Assembly (NCBI RefSeq): GCF_003719335.1 | Contig: NZ_RIAS01000001.1 | Coordinates: forward strand, 744,001 to 808,000 | Length of the DNA stretch: 64,000 nt | Reading direction: 5' to 3' | From: Paenibacillus amylolyticus | GTDB taxonomy: Bacteria > Bacillota > Bacilli > Paenibacillales > Paenibacillaceae | In this document: positions 1 to 9,454 of the stretch, piece after piece | Layout: every line of letters begins with the position of its first letter | How positions within the stretch are numbered: position 1 is the stretch's first letter | Translations under genes and position numbers: made by a program | The notes under the pieces: model-generated | Database searches by the model: none | What the model was told of the DNA's origin: nothing | Seen by the model: only the letters and a program-made list of their open reading frames with translations

Positions 1-784
1 AACGCTCGCTGAACTGTGGGTTGTCATAGGAGTACTTTTCCAAATAAAGCATCCGGTACAGCTCCACAATTCGCGGGATATCCGCTTCTCTAAGGTCTGC
101 ACCAGAAACCAGCTCATAGCCATGCTTGTCCATCATTGCCTGATCCCGTTTCAGCAACCAACGAGACTTGGCATTGCCGAAATTCGGATCATGCGCCTGA
201 TACAAATAAATCTGCCTGCTCGGTATAGAGCGGCATCCCGCTTCCTGAAGCCCTGTTATCAGGTTCGAGTGCAGTTCGGAACTCAAAGAACGAAAGATAA
301 CCGTATGCCCCGGATAGTTCTCCCTTACTGTTTCAAGCAAATGCGTGGCTTGCTCGGCACTCATAGCAGGATACAGGTTAGTTGATAACAGCCAGTTGTT
401 CACATGTACAACCTTGTTGATCTGAGACTTTTTCATGCCCCAGCCAATGAAACTAAGCAGCACGGAGAGTCCTTTTTCCAGCATCGGCTTCTGTAACATG
501 GTTAGTTCCTGCTTGGCGTACCGCACATAGTGAGTATACGGGGAACAGACATAAGCATTATCGTATTCCTCAGCATTCACGGTCACCGGCAGCACAAGAT
601 TGTCTATCCGAGCAAGGAGCAACGTGGTGTTTACGTTAGCCATGTATTCATTAGTCCCATGCATCATCATCGGTTCCAAATACGCCCGTGCGTACCTCGC
701 ATCCTCCGTATCGGGCCAATCCATGGTATGAAGCGAATGTCGATCGTATAATCGAACGCGAGTCTCCTGATTAGCTTTACTCAT
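1..784 (-). CDS. Acyltransferase-like protein, C-terminus outside the window
   Basis: An open frame runs without a stop from an ATG at 784 to the left edge, giving about 261 visible residues. The start overlaps the stop of the upstream gene by 8 bases, which suggests translational coupling. The visible part has mixed alpha/beta character with motifs such as NVNTTLLLARIDN and SPYTHYVRYAKQEL, and a second half (around DIPRIVELYRMLYLEKYS) that resembles the beginning of a GNAT acetyltransferase domain. I read it as a two-part acyltransferase-like protein. The family is inferred from general resemblance only and the catalytic end is missing. Confidence 0.5.
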   Translation of the reverse strand, partial: MSKANQETRVRLYDRHSLHTMDWPDTEDARYARAYLEPMMMHGTNEYMANVNTTLLLARIDNLVLPVTVNAEEYDNAYVCSPYTHYVRYAKQELTMLQKPMLEKGLSVLLSFIGWGMKKSQINKVVHVNNWLLSTNLYPAMSAEQATHLLETVRENYPGHTVIFRSLSSELHSNLITGLQEAGCRSIPSRQIYLYQAHDPNFGNAKSRWLLKRDQAMMDKHGYELVSGADLREADIPRIVELYRMLYLEKYSYDNPQFSER

Positions 785-1238
785 GAACGTTCTCCGATTT
801 GGTTACAAACTCAGCAATTCGCTCTCCCGGCTGCAGATTCGGCCGATCATAGTAATAAACCATGCCAAACTGATAGGTCATCTGCTTCGCCACGATATAA
901 AATCGTTGCTCTTCAAATTCATTTTCCAGGCAAAAGACTGTACCATTCCTTTCAAAACCATACATCATGGAATTTAACTGAACGATCTCTTCTTCCGTGG
1001 CCAGCCGAAACCTTTCCACGATAAATATCGTCGCCGGACACAGAATGAACTCTACCTCACTAAAGGTAATCTCCACATTGTGATAATACGAAAAGTCAAA
1101 ACTGCCTGCCAGCACCAACTGCTGGCTCTGATGCTGTATAGGCTCCGTAATGTAAAAATGCTCGATGTTGCCTTCCTTCAGTTCCTGCTGCAACTGCTCT
1201 AGCTTTTGGTTCTGCTCATGGAAAGAGTCATGCACCAT
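777..1238 (-). CDS. Unknown 153-residue protein
   Basis: I do not recognise this protein. It has no signal peptide or membrane segment. It opens with a short Gln/Glu-rich helix (residues about 8-22), followed by alternating beta-like segments rich in Tyr and Phe. It is the middle gene of a three-gene operon, 7 bases after the ankyrin gene and overlapping the acyltransferase-like gene by 8 bases. An AAAGGG ribosome binding site lies about 11 bases before the ATG. The context of small soluble proteins next to an ankyrin protein could fit an accessory or immunity role, but nothing in the sequence proves that. Confidence 0.6.
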   Translation of the reverse strand: MVHDSFHEQNQKLEQLQQELKEGNIEHFYITEPIQHQSQQLVLAGSFDFSYYHNVEITFSEVEFILCPATIFIVERFRLATEEEIVQLNSMMYGFERNGTVFCLENEFEEQRFYIVAKQMTYQFGMVYYYDRPNLQPGERIAEFVTKSENVHE

Positions 1239-1245
1239 TTTTGAA

Positions 1246-1944
1246 TCAACCCTTTCTAGTCAAAAATACTGCGAGATGCCGATATGTAGGCCCATCTACT
1301 CTTCTGTTCACTTCTTCCAGATCCATCTCCAGCCAGTAATCCGCCTCCATCAATTCAGCCATATCAAGCTTTGTAATCTCGGCACATTTTGAATGCTCAG
1401 CTGCTACAACCATCGGTCCGGGACTATCATCCCAATTAAAGCCATTCACCACTGCATGTATCAGCACTTCTGAATCCAGCATCCGAATTTTCTCACAGGC
1501 TGCATCGGAAGACTCCTCGTAAATGATGTCATCCACAATCTGCTGCTCTTCAGCCGTCAATTTCAAACGTATGGCTCCAGGTGTATCTAACAGCATCTCT
1601 GCCAGGTTTGGATTACGATCTCTTGCCAAGTTCCAAGCTGTAGCCAGAATGCCGTTAGGCGAATCCAGTCTAGCCCCATGTTCCAGCAATAGACTGATTG
1701 CTTCAGGCTGGTTGAACCTTACGGCTTTTTTCAAAGCAGTATCCCCGAGTTTGTCCTCCACTTCCAGTTCGGGATTGGCTTGCAGCAGATAGCGAATACC
1801 CTCGAGAGGCGCACGCTGAGTCAAAAAGAGCATAAGAGGTGTTCGTCCGCGTTCATCCCGTTCATTGACATCCAATGAGGATGAAGCTATAACTTCACAA
1901 AGGTGCTCCATATCTTTGATTTTACTAATATCTGTCCAATTCAA
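1246..1944 (-). CDS. Ankyrin-repeat protein
   Basis: The protein carries about three ankyrin repeats. DERGRTPLMLFLTQR, DKLGDTALKKAVRFNQPEAI and a third, diverged unit follow each other with the usual spacing of about 33 residues, in roughly residues 35-140. Ankyrin repeats bind other proteins. The C-terminal 90 residues are not recognised. I chose a TTG start at 1944 because AAAGGAG lies 8 bases before it; upstream in-frame ATGs have no such site. It is the first gene of the operon that continues leftwards. Ankyrin proteins often serve as immunity or adaptor proteins in bacteria, but no toxin is visible here. Confidence 0.75.
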   Translation of the reverse strand: MNWTDISKIKDMEHLCEVIASSSLDVNERDERGRTPLMLFLTQRAPLEGIRYLLQANPELEVEDKLGDTALKKAVRFNQPEAISLLLEHGARLDSPNGILATAWNLARDRNPNLAEMLLDTPGAIRLKLTAEEQQIVDDIIYEESSDAACEKIRMLDSEVLIHAVVNGFNWDDSPGPMVVAAEHSKCAEITKLDMAELMEADYWLEMDLEEVNRRVDGPTYRHLAVFLTRKG

Positions 1945-2061
1945 AATGATCTCTCCTTTACTATTTTCTATTCCGTCCCCCATATCCCTCATACGCTCCC
2001 GACATCTTCTACACCTACTCTATCTAAAAATATAGGTCGCTACAAGAGACCTTTGAACGCC

Positions 2062-2102
2062 AAAAAAGCCCGCAAAGCGAGTAATTACGCACCGGACGGG
2101 CC
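2062..2102 (-). terminator. Intrinsic terminator after the first MCP gene
   Basis: On the minus strand GCCCG pairs with CGGGC around a longish loop and is followed by six T residues. It lies about 60 bases after the MCP stop at 2160. Confidence 0.6.
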
Positions 2103-2159
2103 TAGTTGGATAAATTTAATATGAACGGTTAGTGATCTCTTGCAAGACGGAATTCCGAC

Positions 2160-3692
2160 TTAAGCTGGGATCGCTTCAGTTGGAACAGCTTTTGACACAG
2201 GGACAGAGGCTGCCTGAGATGTCTTATCGGCTTGACGAACATGCTGATCCGATACGAGATCACCGAGATTGACAATAAGTTTCTCCAGTTCGGTAAAACT
2301 TGCCACCATATTTTGTGTCAGATTACGTTGCTCTTCCATACTCGCCAGAATCTCTTCCGTTGCAGCACTGGATTGTTGCGTTACACTGGAAATTTCGGAC
2401 ACCTCATTAACCACCCGAGTCGAGGATTCCTTCATCGTTGCTGAACTTGTCTCAATTTCTGTAGCCTGAGTCAACACATTCTGTGAATTGTTATTAATGG
2501 ACTGGAATACCCGCTCTGTTGTAAGAACACTTTCTGCTCCAACTTGCAACAACTGACGAACCCCTTCAAATCGGCTTGTCAATGCTTGCGTCTGTGTTCT
2601 CAGACCGGTGAGGATCGAGGTAATCTCACTCGCCGATTGCCCTGAGCTTTCAGCCAGCTTGCGAACTTCCTCCGAAACGACAGCAAACCCGCGTCCATGC
2701 TCACCTGCACGAGCAGCTTCAATGGCTGCATTCAGCGCAAGCAGATTGGTTTGAGTGGCGATATCCGAGATACTATTCAGCATCAACGTCATCGATTCAC
2801 TCTGATCATTAAATTTCTTCATATCATCAGCTGTCGTGCTAATGGTCTGGTACAATTCATGCATCTGCTCGTTCAGATGACCCATCTGTGCACTACCGGT
2901 CTGTGTACTTGAAGCCATACTTACGGACAGCTCTTTCATCTGTTGGGAATAGGACGCTACGTCCTTAATGTGGCGGTCAGACTGGGATAACGATTCGGAG
3001 ATTTCAGCAATACTGGTCGCCTGAAACTCGACACCTCTCGCAACTTCGCTGAATCCGACCGTCACTTCGTTGGTGATGGCACCGGTCTCATCTACTTTTT
3101 GTTTCAATTGTTCTGTATAGCGGGACAGCCCTACAACAGCTTCTTTGACCCGCTCCAACATGATTTCCACACGGTTGCGTGACTCTTCCACTTGCGCTCC
3201 TCGTGCTTCACTATCCATGAACAATCGTTTGTTCACCCTAGACACGGTGATCATTATAATTCCAGTTACGATATACATACTGAAATTAATCAAGTCAGCA
3301 AAGAGTAACTCTATACTTGCCGATGATACAAGAACAAGTTGAACGGTGAAAAAAGCAAGCATCACCGAAAAAGCAATGTTATAGTGCTTACTATTCGGAT
3401 ACAACAGCAGCGGTGAAACAATAAGTATGCCTTGCACAACATTCATCGCGTCACGACTTACGTAAATTCCACTGGCGATCACCGCTACGGTCACAAACCA
3501 TGGAATGATATGTATACCTTTTTTCATGAAATTGCATACGGTAACTGCTAAAGTAACTACAACGGAGAGTAGCGTGGATAGCCATAGATCGGGAACAATA
3601 ATCGTGATCCCCGCACTGATAGCCGTTATGGCCCACATCATGTAACTTACTAGTTTGTTTCTCTGCCAAGTGATCTCATCGATACGATTCAT
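2160..3692 (-). CDS. Methyl-accepting chemotaxis protein (membrane-embedded sensor type)
   Basis: This is a chemoreceptor that would signal to CheA/CheW. The first 165 residues form about five or six membrane helices without a large extracellular sensor domain. The rest is a cytoplasmic signalling domain; its hairpin tip has the signature [19 protein letters not shown] (around residues 310-340). No clear HAMP domain is visible between the two parts. The ATG at 3692 (MNRIDEITW) is preferred over one 39 bases upstream, because it has the same AAAGG-N-GGGG ribosome binding site and the same N-terminus as the neighbouring paralogue. Its own terminator follows. It is very similar to the next gene and probably arose by tandem duplication. 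Confidence 0.93.
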   Translation of the reverse strand: MNRIDEITWQRNKLVSYMMWAITAISAGITIIVPDLWLSTLLSVVVTLAVTVCNFMKKGIHIIPWFVTVAVIASGIYVSRDAMNVVQGILIVSPLLLYPNSKHYNIAFSVMLAFFTVQLVLVSSASIELLFADLINFSMYIVTGIIMITVSRVNKRLFMDSEARGAQVEESRNRVEIMLERVKEAVVGLSRYTEQLKQKVDETGAITNEVTVGFSEVARGVEFQATSIAEISESLSQSDRHIKDVASYSQQMKELSVSMASSTQTGSAQMGHLNEQMHELYQTISTTADDMKKFNDQSESMTLMLNSISDIATQTNLLALNAAIEAARAGEHGRGFAVVSEEVRKLAESSGQSASEITSILTGLRTQTQALTSRFEGVRQLLQVGAESVLTTERVFQSINNNSQNVLTQATEIETSSATMKESSTRVVNEVSEISSVTQQSSAATEEILASMEEQRNLTQNMVASFTELEKLIVNLGDLVSDQHVRQADKTSQAASVPVSKAVPTEAIPA

Positions 3693-3853
3693 GCTTACCC
3701 CGTCCTTTATGTAAGTTAAAAAATTCAACACATGTAGGCCACTGTAAGTTTAATCTCAGTCCATAGTCCTGCTTATACGTAGTTCCGTAACTCCTGCGCC
3801 TTTAGCATAGTACATATTAACTTCATAAACGTGCAGTCAGCGCCACTTTATGT

Positions 3854-3861
3854 ATATCGGT
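3854..3861 (-). promoter_or_regulatory. Possible sigma-D -10 element upstream of the first MCP
   Basis: The minus strand reads ACCGATAT, one base away from the motility sigma factor -10 consensus GCCGATAT. TAAT lies 14 bases upstream where TAAA is expected. It is about 160 bases upstream of the MCP start. The equivalent site before the second MCP is a perfect GCCGATAT. The surrounding bases are also similar between the two leaders. Confidence 0.4.
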
Positions 3862-3952
3862 AATTTATGTCTAAAATTAATATATGTTAAGAAAATATAT
3901 ATTTTCACGACATGCCCACCTTAATGAAGCGGTTCAATGCGTTCTTTAGACG

Positions 3953-3996
3953 TAAAAAAGTCCGGAAACACGTCTATTTACGCGTTTCCGGACTCC
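3953..3996 (-). terminator. Intrinsic terminator after the second MCP gene
   Basis: The arms AGTCCGGAAAC and GTTTCCGGACT are perfectly complementary, and six T residues follow on the minus strand. It is a strong hairpin and ends the transcript of the MCP whose stop is at 4087. Confidence 0.88.
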
Positions 3997-4086
3997 TAAG
4001 TAAACTTATTTAGTTGATCTGAATTTCCCGCACATCTTCAATCCCTGCGATTGATCCACATTTAAGGAGCTTCCGATTTTATAACT

Positions 4087-5604
4087 TTAAGCTACTGCCG
4101 TAACTGCTTTCCTTTGCGCATTCGCTTCCTGACCTGTCCCCATACTAGCTACTTGATGATCGGACACCAATAAGCTCAAATCCACGATTAGCATCTCCAA
4201 CTCCCCAAAGCTTTCCACCATATTCTGTGTCAGGCTGCGCTGTTCTTCCATGCTCGCTAGGATTTCTTCTGTTGCTGCACTGGACTGCTGTGTTACACTG
4301 GAAATTTCCGAAACCTCATTCACTACCCGTGTTGAGGAAGTCTTCATTGTGGTCGAGCTTGTCTCCATATCGGTTGCATGAGTAAGGACGTCCTGTGAGC
4401 TATGATGAATGGACTGAAACACTTCCCCTGCTGTCTGCACACTGTTCCTTCCACGCTGTAGAGATTGGCGAATCCCTTCAAATCTCATGGTTAATGCTTG
4501 GGTCTGCGTTCTCAGCCCCGTGAGGATTGTTGTAATTTCATTAGCGGATTGGCCAGAACTTTCAGCAAGTTTGCGGACCTCTTCCGATACTACAGCGAAT
4601 CCACGTCCATGCTCGCCTGCACGAGCAGCTTCAATGGCCGCATTTAATGCCAGCAGATTGGTTTGTGTGGCAATATCGGAGATGCTGTTCAGCATCAACG
4701 TCATCGCTTCACTTTGTTCATTAAACTTCTGCATATCATCGGCGGTTGTATGAATGGCTGTATCCAATTCGCTCATCTGCATATTCAATTGATCCATCTG
4801 AGCACTGCCCGACTGGGTGCTTGAAGCCATGTCTGCAGATAGCTCTTTCATCTGCTGGGAATAGGACGCTACATCTTGAATCTGGCGGTCAGACAGAGCA
4901 AGAGACTCTGAAATTTCGGCAATACTTGTTGCCTGGAACTCAACTCCTTTGGCAACTTCTCCAAAACCAAGTGTTACTTCATTTGTTATGGACCCTGTAG
5001 CATCCACCTTTTGTTTGAGTTGTTCAGTATAGTGGGAAAGTCCAACAACGGACTTTTTCACTCGTTCCAGCATTTCTTCTACACGCTTCCGTGAATGTTC
5101 TACTTCATTCCATCTATGCTCACTCTCTTGAAATAACTTTTGATTCAATGTAGATACAAGGACTAAAATCACACCTGCTACTGCAAAAAGTACCACATTC
5201 GTAATATTTTCTATAAACTGCTCCTGGGTAGAAACCGGAACGATTACAAGCTGTAAAATGTTGTTTGCAAGTAAAACCGAGAAACCGGTAAGGAACACTC
5301 GCTTATCAGGATACATTAATAATAGACTCGTTATAACAATTGCTATAAACGGATCCACAGTCCCCCAACCGGCAAAAATGCCACAAGCACTAATCAGTGT
5401 AACATTGATCCATGGAATAAGATGAATATGCTTCTTTTTGGCATTGGCATACATAAGCCAAATACCATACACAATGACTAGAGCGTTAGAAACGAATAAC
5501 TTGGGATCTGTAAAAGCGATAATCATTCCAAAAGTCACGACAATCCACAACATCACTGTAATCATTTTATTTCTTTTCCAAATAATTTCGTCCAACCGAT
5601 TCAT
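4087..5604 (-). CDS. Methyl-accepting chemotaxis protein, paralogue of its neighbour
   Basis: This 505-residue chemoreceptor has the same architecture as the gene at 2160: about six N-terminal membrane helices (residues 12-160), a short linker and a cytoplasmic methyl-accepting domain with the [19 protein letters not shown] tip. The signalling halves are nearly the same, whereas the membrane halves diverge strongly, so the two receptors probably sense different signals. The start MNRLDEI is set by AAAGGCGGGG 8 bases upstream. It is monocistronic, with its own leader containing a GCCGATAT sequence and a strong terminator downstream. The ligand cannot be predicted. Confidence 0.93.
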   Translation of the reverse strand: MNRLDEIIWKRNKMITVMLWIVVTFGMIIAFTDPKLFVSNALVIVYGIWLMYANAKKKHIHLIPWINVTLISACGIFAGWGTVDPFIAIVITSLLLMYPDKRVFLTGFSVLLANNILQLVIVPVSTQEQFIENITNVVLFAVAGVILVLVSTLNQKLFQESEHRWNEVEHSRKRVEEMLERVKKSVVGLSHYTEQLKQKVDATGSITNEVTLGFGEVAKGVEFQATSIAEISESLALSDRQIQDVASYSQQMKELSADMASSTQSGSAQMDQLNMQMSELDTAIHTTADDMQKFNEQSEAMTLMLNSISDIATQTNLLALNAAIEAARAGEHGRGFAVVSEEVRKLAESSGQSANEITTILTGLRTQTQALTMRFEGIRQSLQRGRNSVQTAGEVFQSIHHSSQDVLTHATDMETSSTTMKTSSTRVVNEVSEISSVTQQSSAATEEILASMEEQRSLTQNMVESFGELEMLIVDLSLLVSDHQVASMGTGQEANAQRKAVTAVA

Positions 5605-5756
5605 GAGTACCCCGCCTTTGATGTAGGTTTAACCAGATGTAAGCTGTGATGAATGGATATGAAGTGACTGGTAATGATCCCTGCTTCGAAAAATCACCCT
5701 GTCATACTATAGTGCATATAGGCTTCATAAACATACACACAGCGCTACTTAACAAT

Positions 5757-5764
5757 ATATCGGC
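5757..5764 (-). promoter_or_regulatory. Sigma-D-like -10 element upstream of the second MCP
   Basis: The minus strand carries an exact GCCGATAT, the -10 consensus of the Bacillus motility/chemotaxis sigma factor. It lies about 150 bases upstream of the MCP ATG. No clear TAAA is found at the expected distance upstream, so the call rests on the -10 element and on the type of gene it precedes. Confidence 0.4.
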
Positions 5765-5831
5765 TGTACATCATGTAAATGAAATATCATCTAAAAAATA
5801 ATATCATTGCATATTATCATAAACAAAATAT

Positions 5832-5876
5832 AAAGAGCCTGCCCATGCGTAGATACGCATAAAGCAGACTCTGTCA
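5832..5876 (-). terminator. Probable terminator after pectate lyase
   Basis: The minus strand forms AGAG-CTGC/GCAG-CTCT arms around an inner perfect ATGCGT/ACGCAT stem and then runs into TTTATATTTT. It lies about 40 bases after the lyase stop. Confidence 0.55.
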
Positions 5877-5914
5877 TACCTTTTATTAGGAACCTTTAAC
5901 ATGCTGTCCGGCTG

Positions 5915-6958
5915 TTACTTGCCAAATACCAGTGTTGTATTCGATGATCCGGCATATTTCGTAACGAACTCACGTGCATAGGCTGCGCTTTCAACCTGAT
6001 AGCTGTAATTATTGCTTGGTCTCCAATTGGTTTTTGGAGAAACCGGGCTGTTCAGAGCAGGTGTGCTACCTGTATCCGTAAATTCTCCTTTTCCTTTGTC
6101 GTCCAGAATGCCGCCTTTTTCAGCTCCGGCGCCAAAGTAATTGTTTTCCGAATAAATACGCGCTTTTTCTCCGATGGTAATTGCTTGGTTAAAGTTATTG
6201 GCATAATTGTTTTTGATATGGAAAAAACCATAACGCATAAGTCCAGGACCACGTACATACAAGTTTTCGAAATAGTTATTGGACATGGTCACATGAGGCA
6301 CACCGTTATAGCTGCTGTTACCGTCATTCGGGTGTCCTAGAATAATGCCGTATTTGTGATTCGCAAATTTGGAGTTACTGATCGTGATATAGTCTGCGCG
6401 GTCACCGATATACAGAAGCTTATCCAGGTCACTGCCGCCAGAACTATAGCTATGACCCGAGAATGTAACATGATCGATCCAATAGTTGGAGCCGGAAGTA
6501 ATATACATCTGGATATCATCGTTGGCGTTGATGTTCGCGGAGTGATTAAACGTCAGATTTTGAAAAATCACATTGCTTGATCCCGAAGTGGATCTGAAGT
6601 GAATGTTCGTTAACGTATGTCTGTCAAAAGAACCTACCAGTGTTTTGTTGGAACCAAATTCAACTTTTTGCAAGCTGGATGAAGAAATATTCTGTTCCAC
6701 AACGACAATCTTGGCTGTAGAGCCTGCCATGTGTGTTCTCAGATCATTCAGATTACTGACATACACAACCTGACCGTTCCGCCCCCCTGTCGTGGCCGCC
6801 TTGGATACACCGTTCTCATTCTTCGCATTACCTGCAAAACCAGTCAAACCATTTGTGCCCGTGTTAGGAAAGCTAGCTGCACCATATGTAGCGGGGGCTG
6901 TTGAAACCGTTAACAACAATAAAGTGACTGCGAGTAAAAGCAATGAAAACTTCTTCAA
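5915..6958 (-). CDS. Secreted pectate lyase, family PL1
   Basis: The enzyme cleaves pectate (polygalacturonate) outside the cell by beta-elimination. The N-terminus is a signal peptide ([20 protein letters not shown] followed by an AxA-like site). The body is a parallel beta-helix with PL1 landmarks: WIDHVTFS near residue 155 (family vWiDH motif), and [17 protein letters not shown] near residue 235, which holds the catalytic Arg region. Total length of 347 residues fits a single-domain lyase. I set the start at a TTG (6958) because AAAGGATGGTGAT lies just upstream; an in-frame ATG 33 bases earlier lacks a site. It is monocistronic, with an inverted repeat upstream. Confidence 0.9.
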   Translation of the reverse strand: MKKFSLLLLAVTLLLLTVSTAPATYGAASFPNTGTNGLTGFAGNAKNENGVSKAATTGGRNGQVVYVSNLNDLRTHMAGSTAKIVVVEQNISSSSLQKVEFGSNKTLVGSFDRHTLTNIHFRSTSGSSNVIFQNLTFNHSANINANDDIQMYITSGSNYWIDHVTFSGHSYSSGGSDLDKLLYIGDRADYITISNSKFANHKYGIILGHPNDGNSSYNGVPHVTMSNNYFENLYVRGPGLMRYGFFHIKNNYANNFNQAITIGEKARIYSENNYFGAGAEKGGILDDKGKGEFTDTGSTPALNSPVSPKTNWRPSNNYSYQVESAAYAREFVTKYAGSSNTTLVFGK

Positions 6959-7036
6959 AATATCACCATCCTTTGTAATTTGTCCCTTCAAACAACTCGA
7001 TTATAGCTTGTAACCTGCATTGTGACAATACAATTA

Positions 7037-7070
7037 TTGCAAAAAGACAATTATCTTATCTTTTTTGCAA
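7037..7070. promoter_or_regulatory. Inverted repeat upstream of pectate lyase, possible operator
   Basis: TTGCAAAAAGA and TCTTTTTTGCAA form a nearly perfect inverted repeat separated by about 11 AT-rich bases. It lies about 80 bases upstream of the lyase TTG start. It could bind a regulator of pectinase expression. No regulator can be named. Confidence 0.35.
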
Positions 7071-7088
7071 CAGCAGGTCAGATATCGT

Positions 7089-7138
7089 GAAAAAACAGAA
7101 AGATGAGACCATGTCACACGTAACCCATGAACTCATCC
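7089..7138 (-). terminator. Terminator after the anti-sigma gene
   Basis: GATGAG pairs with CTCATC, with an inner CATG/CATG pair, followed on the minus strand by TTTCTGTTTTTT. It lies just after the stop at 7156. Confidence 0.6.
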
Positions 7139-7155
7139 TATCTATTCTTAAGCAT

Positions 7156-8334
7156 CTATTTAATTTTAATTTCGAATTGATCTTTTGCAGCATCTTCTAT
7201 ATTTCCGTAAACCTTACCGGGTTTTCCTTGCATCTTCAATATGATCGATTTGGGTTCATCAAGAAAATTGCTGCTGAACGAATACATCATGCCATTCCCT
7301 GTGCCTCTGCCTCCATTCCTAGATAAGGTTGTCTGCTTCCCTTTTTGGGAGATCGTTACGATCTCCAACGGCTGAATGATATCGCTAATGAACGACTCCT
7401 TCTCATAGTCAAGCTTTTGTTTGGGATCATAATCAACCCTTACCTGTGTAACCAGCGGCGAAATTTCCACGTCCGAGATCAACACTTCGTACTCCCCAAA
7501 CTTGTACGTTTGATTCACAGGAATAATCTCCGTTTTAGGAATTGAAAATTTCGGGTCTAATGCAACGACAACATTCATTTTTTTAGAAAATTCGTACTTT
7601 CGTTCCTGCGAATTCTCCCCCTGCTGCTCCTGCTCTTTTTCTTTTCCCTTCCCTTTTCCATCATCGAGGCGATCAGGAACGACAGAGGAAAGCTGAAATT
7701 CAAAATTTAATTTTTCCGGAAGCGGTTTGCTGCGACTTCGGTCAAATGTGGTTCGGCCTCGAAGAATATGATTCTCATCTGAGAAACGGATACCGTTAAT
7801 GCTGCCATTATCAATCACGTATCCTGTGGATGCATCCATTAATTTCGTGTTCTCTATGGAATATACACCACTCGGTGTATCCGTCTTAGCAGAGTATAAG
7901 AGAATCACTCGATTCTCATCTGCCATCAATGCATCCAGCGTAAACGTGTATTTCCCCATCGTCACCGTCTGATCTAAACGCTGAACATAATTGTGGTTGA
8001 GGGCTGAGGTAAGGGTAGCACTCTCCTGATCTCTGCGCAGCAATTCACGAAAAGGCTCCAATTCTCCCCAATGAACTTCAGACTCGGAAGAGGTCAACCG
8101 TTGCTGCCCGAAGTCTCCAAGTGATGCGAACAGAATACTCGCCACGGCAAGTGATACAGCGCATAGCACCGTGATCCATTTTCCTCGTCTTCTTTTACTT
8201 GATCTACTCGTTCTGGCTTCCGCCAAGCCTCGTTGTATGGCAGCAGTCATATTCGCCGGATCTAATTCTCTACGCTCCTTGTTAACCTCGTATGCATCTG
8301 CCAGCAATGCTTTTTCCTCCGGGCTAGTTGTCAT
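7156..8334 (-). CDS. DUF4179-type anti-sigma factor, membrane protein
   Basis: The protein has a cytoplasmic N-terminal segment of about 50 residues, one membrane helix (WITVLCAVSLAVASILFASL, about residues 53-72) and a large extracytoplasmic domain. This is the usual layout of DUF4179 anti-sigma factors, which hold a partner ECF sigma factor at the membrane. A charged Lys/Glu/Gln-rich insertion (KGKGKEKEQEQQG) interrupts the outer domain near residue 235. Its ATG overlaps the sigma gene by 11 bases, so the pair is translationally coupled. The signal sensed is unknown. Confidence 0.75.
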   Translation of the reverse strand: MTTSPEEKALLADAYEVNKERRELDPANMTAAIQRGLAEARTSRSSKRRRGKWITVLCAVSLAVASILFASLGDFGQQRLTSSESEVHWGELEPFRELLRRDQESATLTSALNHNYVQRLDQTVTMGKYTFTLDALMADENRVILLYSAKTDTPSGVYSIENTKLMDASTGYVIDNGSINGIRFSDENHILRGRTTFDRSRSKPLPEKLNFEFQLSSVVPDRLDDGKGKGKEKEQEQQGENSQERKYEFSKKMNVVVALDPKFSIPKTEIIPVNQTYKFGEYEVLISDVEISPLVTQVRVDYDPKQKLDYEKESFISDIIQPLEIVTISQKGKQTTLSRNGGRGTGNGMMYSFSSNFLDEPKSIILKMQGKPGKVYGNIEDAAKDQFEIKIK

Positions 8335-8872
8335 GCCAATCCCTCCTATTCTTCATCAGCTTCCGTAATTGTTCAAGACCCTTATGCTGCCATGTCTTAA
8401 TCGTACCTTCCGGTTTGCCAAGGATTGAAGCAATACCCGTAAGTGTCATATCGTTGTAGTACTTAAGCAATAATACATGCCTATACTTCGGTTTTATTTT
8501 CAGCAAAAGGGACTGCATGGCTATACGATTATCTTGGGCACTAATCATCCATGAAGCTGGGATATTTTTCTCCAACCTCTCATCCGGCTGAGGTATAGTA
8601 CGCTTGCGGCGACGCTGTTCATCAATACAGACATAAATCAAAATTCGAATGATCCATGATTTAAATGCCTTCTCATTATTTAGCGAACGACGTTTAATCC
8701 AGGCCCGGCAGGTCATCTCTTGTATTGCTTCCAGCGCATCCTGCCGATTCCGCAAATAGCTATAAGCTATAGATAACAACGTATCCTGATGCTCCATAAC
8801 GGAATGAATAAACGCTGATTCATCGTGCACATGTATCCAGTTCATCTGCTCCATCCCTGTTTCGCTATCCAC
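8324..8872 (-). CDS. ECF-family RNA polymerase sigma factor
   Basis: The 182-residue protein has sigma region 2 (LSIAYSYLRNRQDALEAIQEMTCRAW) and a region 4 helix-turn-helix (ALTGIASILGKPEGTIKTWQ-like segment near the C-terminus), the compact ECF architecture. It directs RNA polymerase to a small set of stress or envelope promoters. I chose the GTG at 8872 because AAGGAGGGG sits 6-8 bases upstream; an in-frame ATG 75 bases earlier lies upstream of the predicted promoter. An ECF-type promoter directly upstream suggests autoregulation. The next gene encodes its likely anti-sigma factor. Confidence 0.88.
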   Translation of the reverse strand: MDSETGMEQMNWIHVHDESAFIHSVMEHQDTLLSIAYSYLRNRQDALEAIQEMTCRAWIKRRSLNNEKAFKSWIIRILIYVCIDEQRRRKRTIPQPDERLEKNIPASWMISAQDNRIAMQSLLLKIKPKYRHVLLLKYYNDMTLTGIASILGKPEGTIKTWQHKGLEQLRKLMKNRRDWHDN

Positions 8873-8908
8873 AATGTTCCCCTCCTTCTCTCTCTCTCTT
8901 TGGTATAA

Positions 8909-8936
8909 GACGGAAGAACCGACCAAACCGTTTTCA
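8909..8936 (-). promoter_or_regulatory. ECF-type promoter of the sigma/anti-sigma operon
   Basis: On the minus strand TGAAAAC is followed after 17 bases by CGTC, which matches the TGAAAC/CGTC pattern of Bacillus extracytoplasmic sigma factors. The predicted transcript starts about 30 bases before the GTG start. This fits a sigma factor that activates its own operon. Confidence 0.6.
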
Positions 8937-8948
8937 TTTTTTTGCACG

Positions 8949-8980
8949 AAAAAAAGCTCACCATCTATAGATAGGAGCTA
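8949..8980 (-). terminator. Terminator of the four-gene unknown operon
   Basis: AGCTC/GAGCT arms with an inner ATC-TAT-AGAT pair are followed by eight T residues on the minus strand, about 35 bases after the stop at 9014. Confidence 0.8.
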
Positions 8981-9013
8981 CTATTCCTGCACTCGTAATC
9001 GAATTACATCTAC

Positions 9014-9418
9014 TCACAGATTGCCCGTAATCTCAATTCCATCAGCTGACTCCAGAACGTTCCGAATCCAAACTGTCAACGAATCCAAAAACACCCGCAG
9101 TTCCGGTTCAGCAACTTTAACCTGTTCCAGCTCAGATAAAACAACAGCCCATACCTTCTTCACAATCGGATTGTCCCAACATGGATCAAATGCCTCTAAT
9201 TCTTCTCCACTCCGCGGGTCCGTTAAAGGGAAAACACGATTGATTGCTGGACGAATATGTTTAAAATCCTCATCATAGATGAACAGCATATCTTCCTGCC
9301 TTATCTCACGCACATCTTCGTTCATATATAGAGGGGATAAGGTAAACCCTATGTTCCTCTCAGTGCCTTCATACTGATACAAGAGTACCGGAATTTTGCT
9401 TTTGGCTTGTCTTTGCAC
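9014..9418 (-). CDS. Unknown small soluble protein
   Basis: I do not recognise this 134-residue protein. It has no signal peptide or membrane helix, is acidic overall and has a mixed alpha/beta pattern. A GTG start at 9418 is preferred because AAAGGAG lies 8 bases upstream. It is the last gene of a four-gene operon (11026 to 9014) that ends in a clear terminator. The whole set consists of small acidic cytoplasmic proteins rich in Trp, Tyr and Glu, a pattern often seen in immunity-gene clusters, but no motif assigns a function. Confidence 0.6.
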   Translation of the reverse strand: MQRQAKSKIPVLLYQYEGTERNIGFTLSPLYMNEDVREIRQEDMLFIYDEDFKHIRPAINRVFPLTDPRSGEELEAFDPCWDNPIVKKVWAVVLSELEQVKVAEPELRVFLDSLTVWIRNVLESADGIEITGNL

Positions 9419-9454
9419 AACATTCACTCCTTTCCGAATCACCACTTCAGGCAC

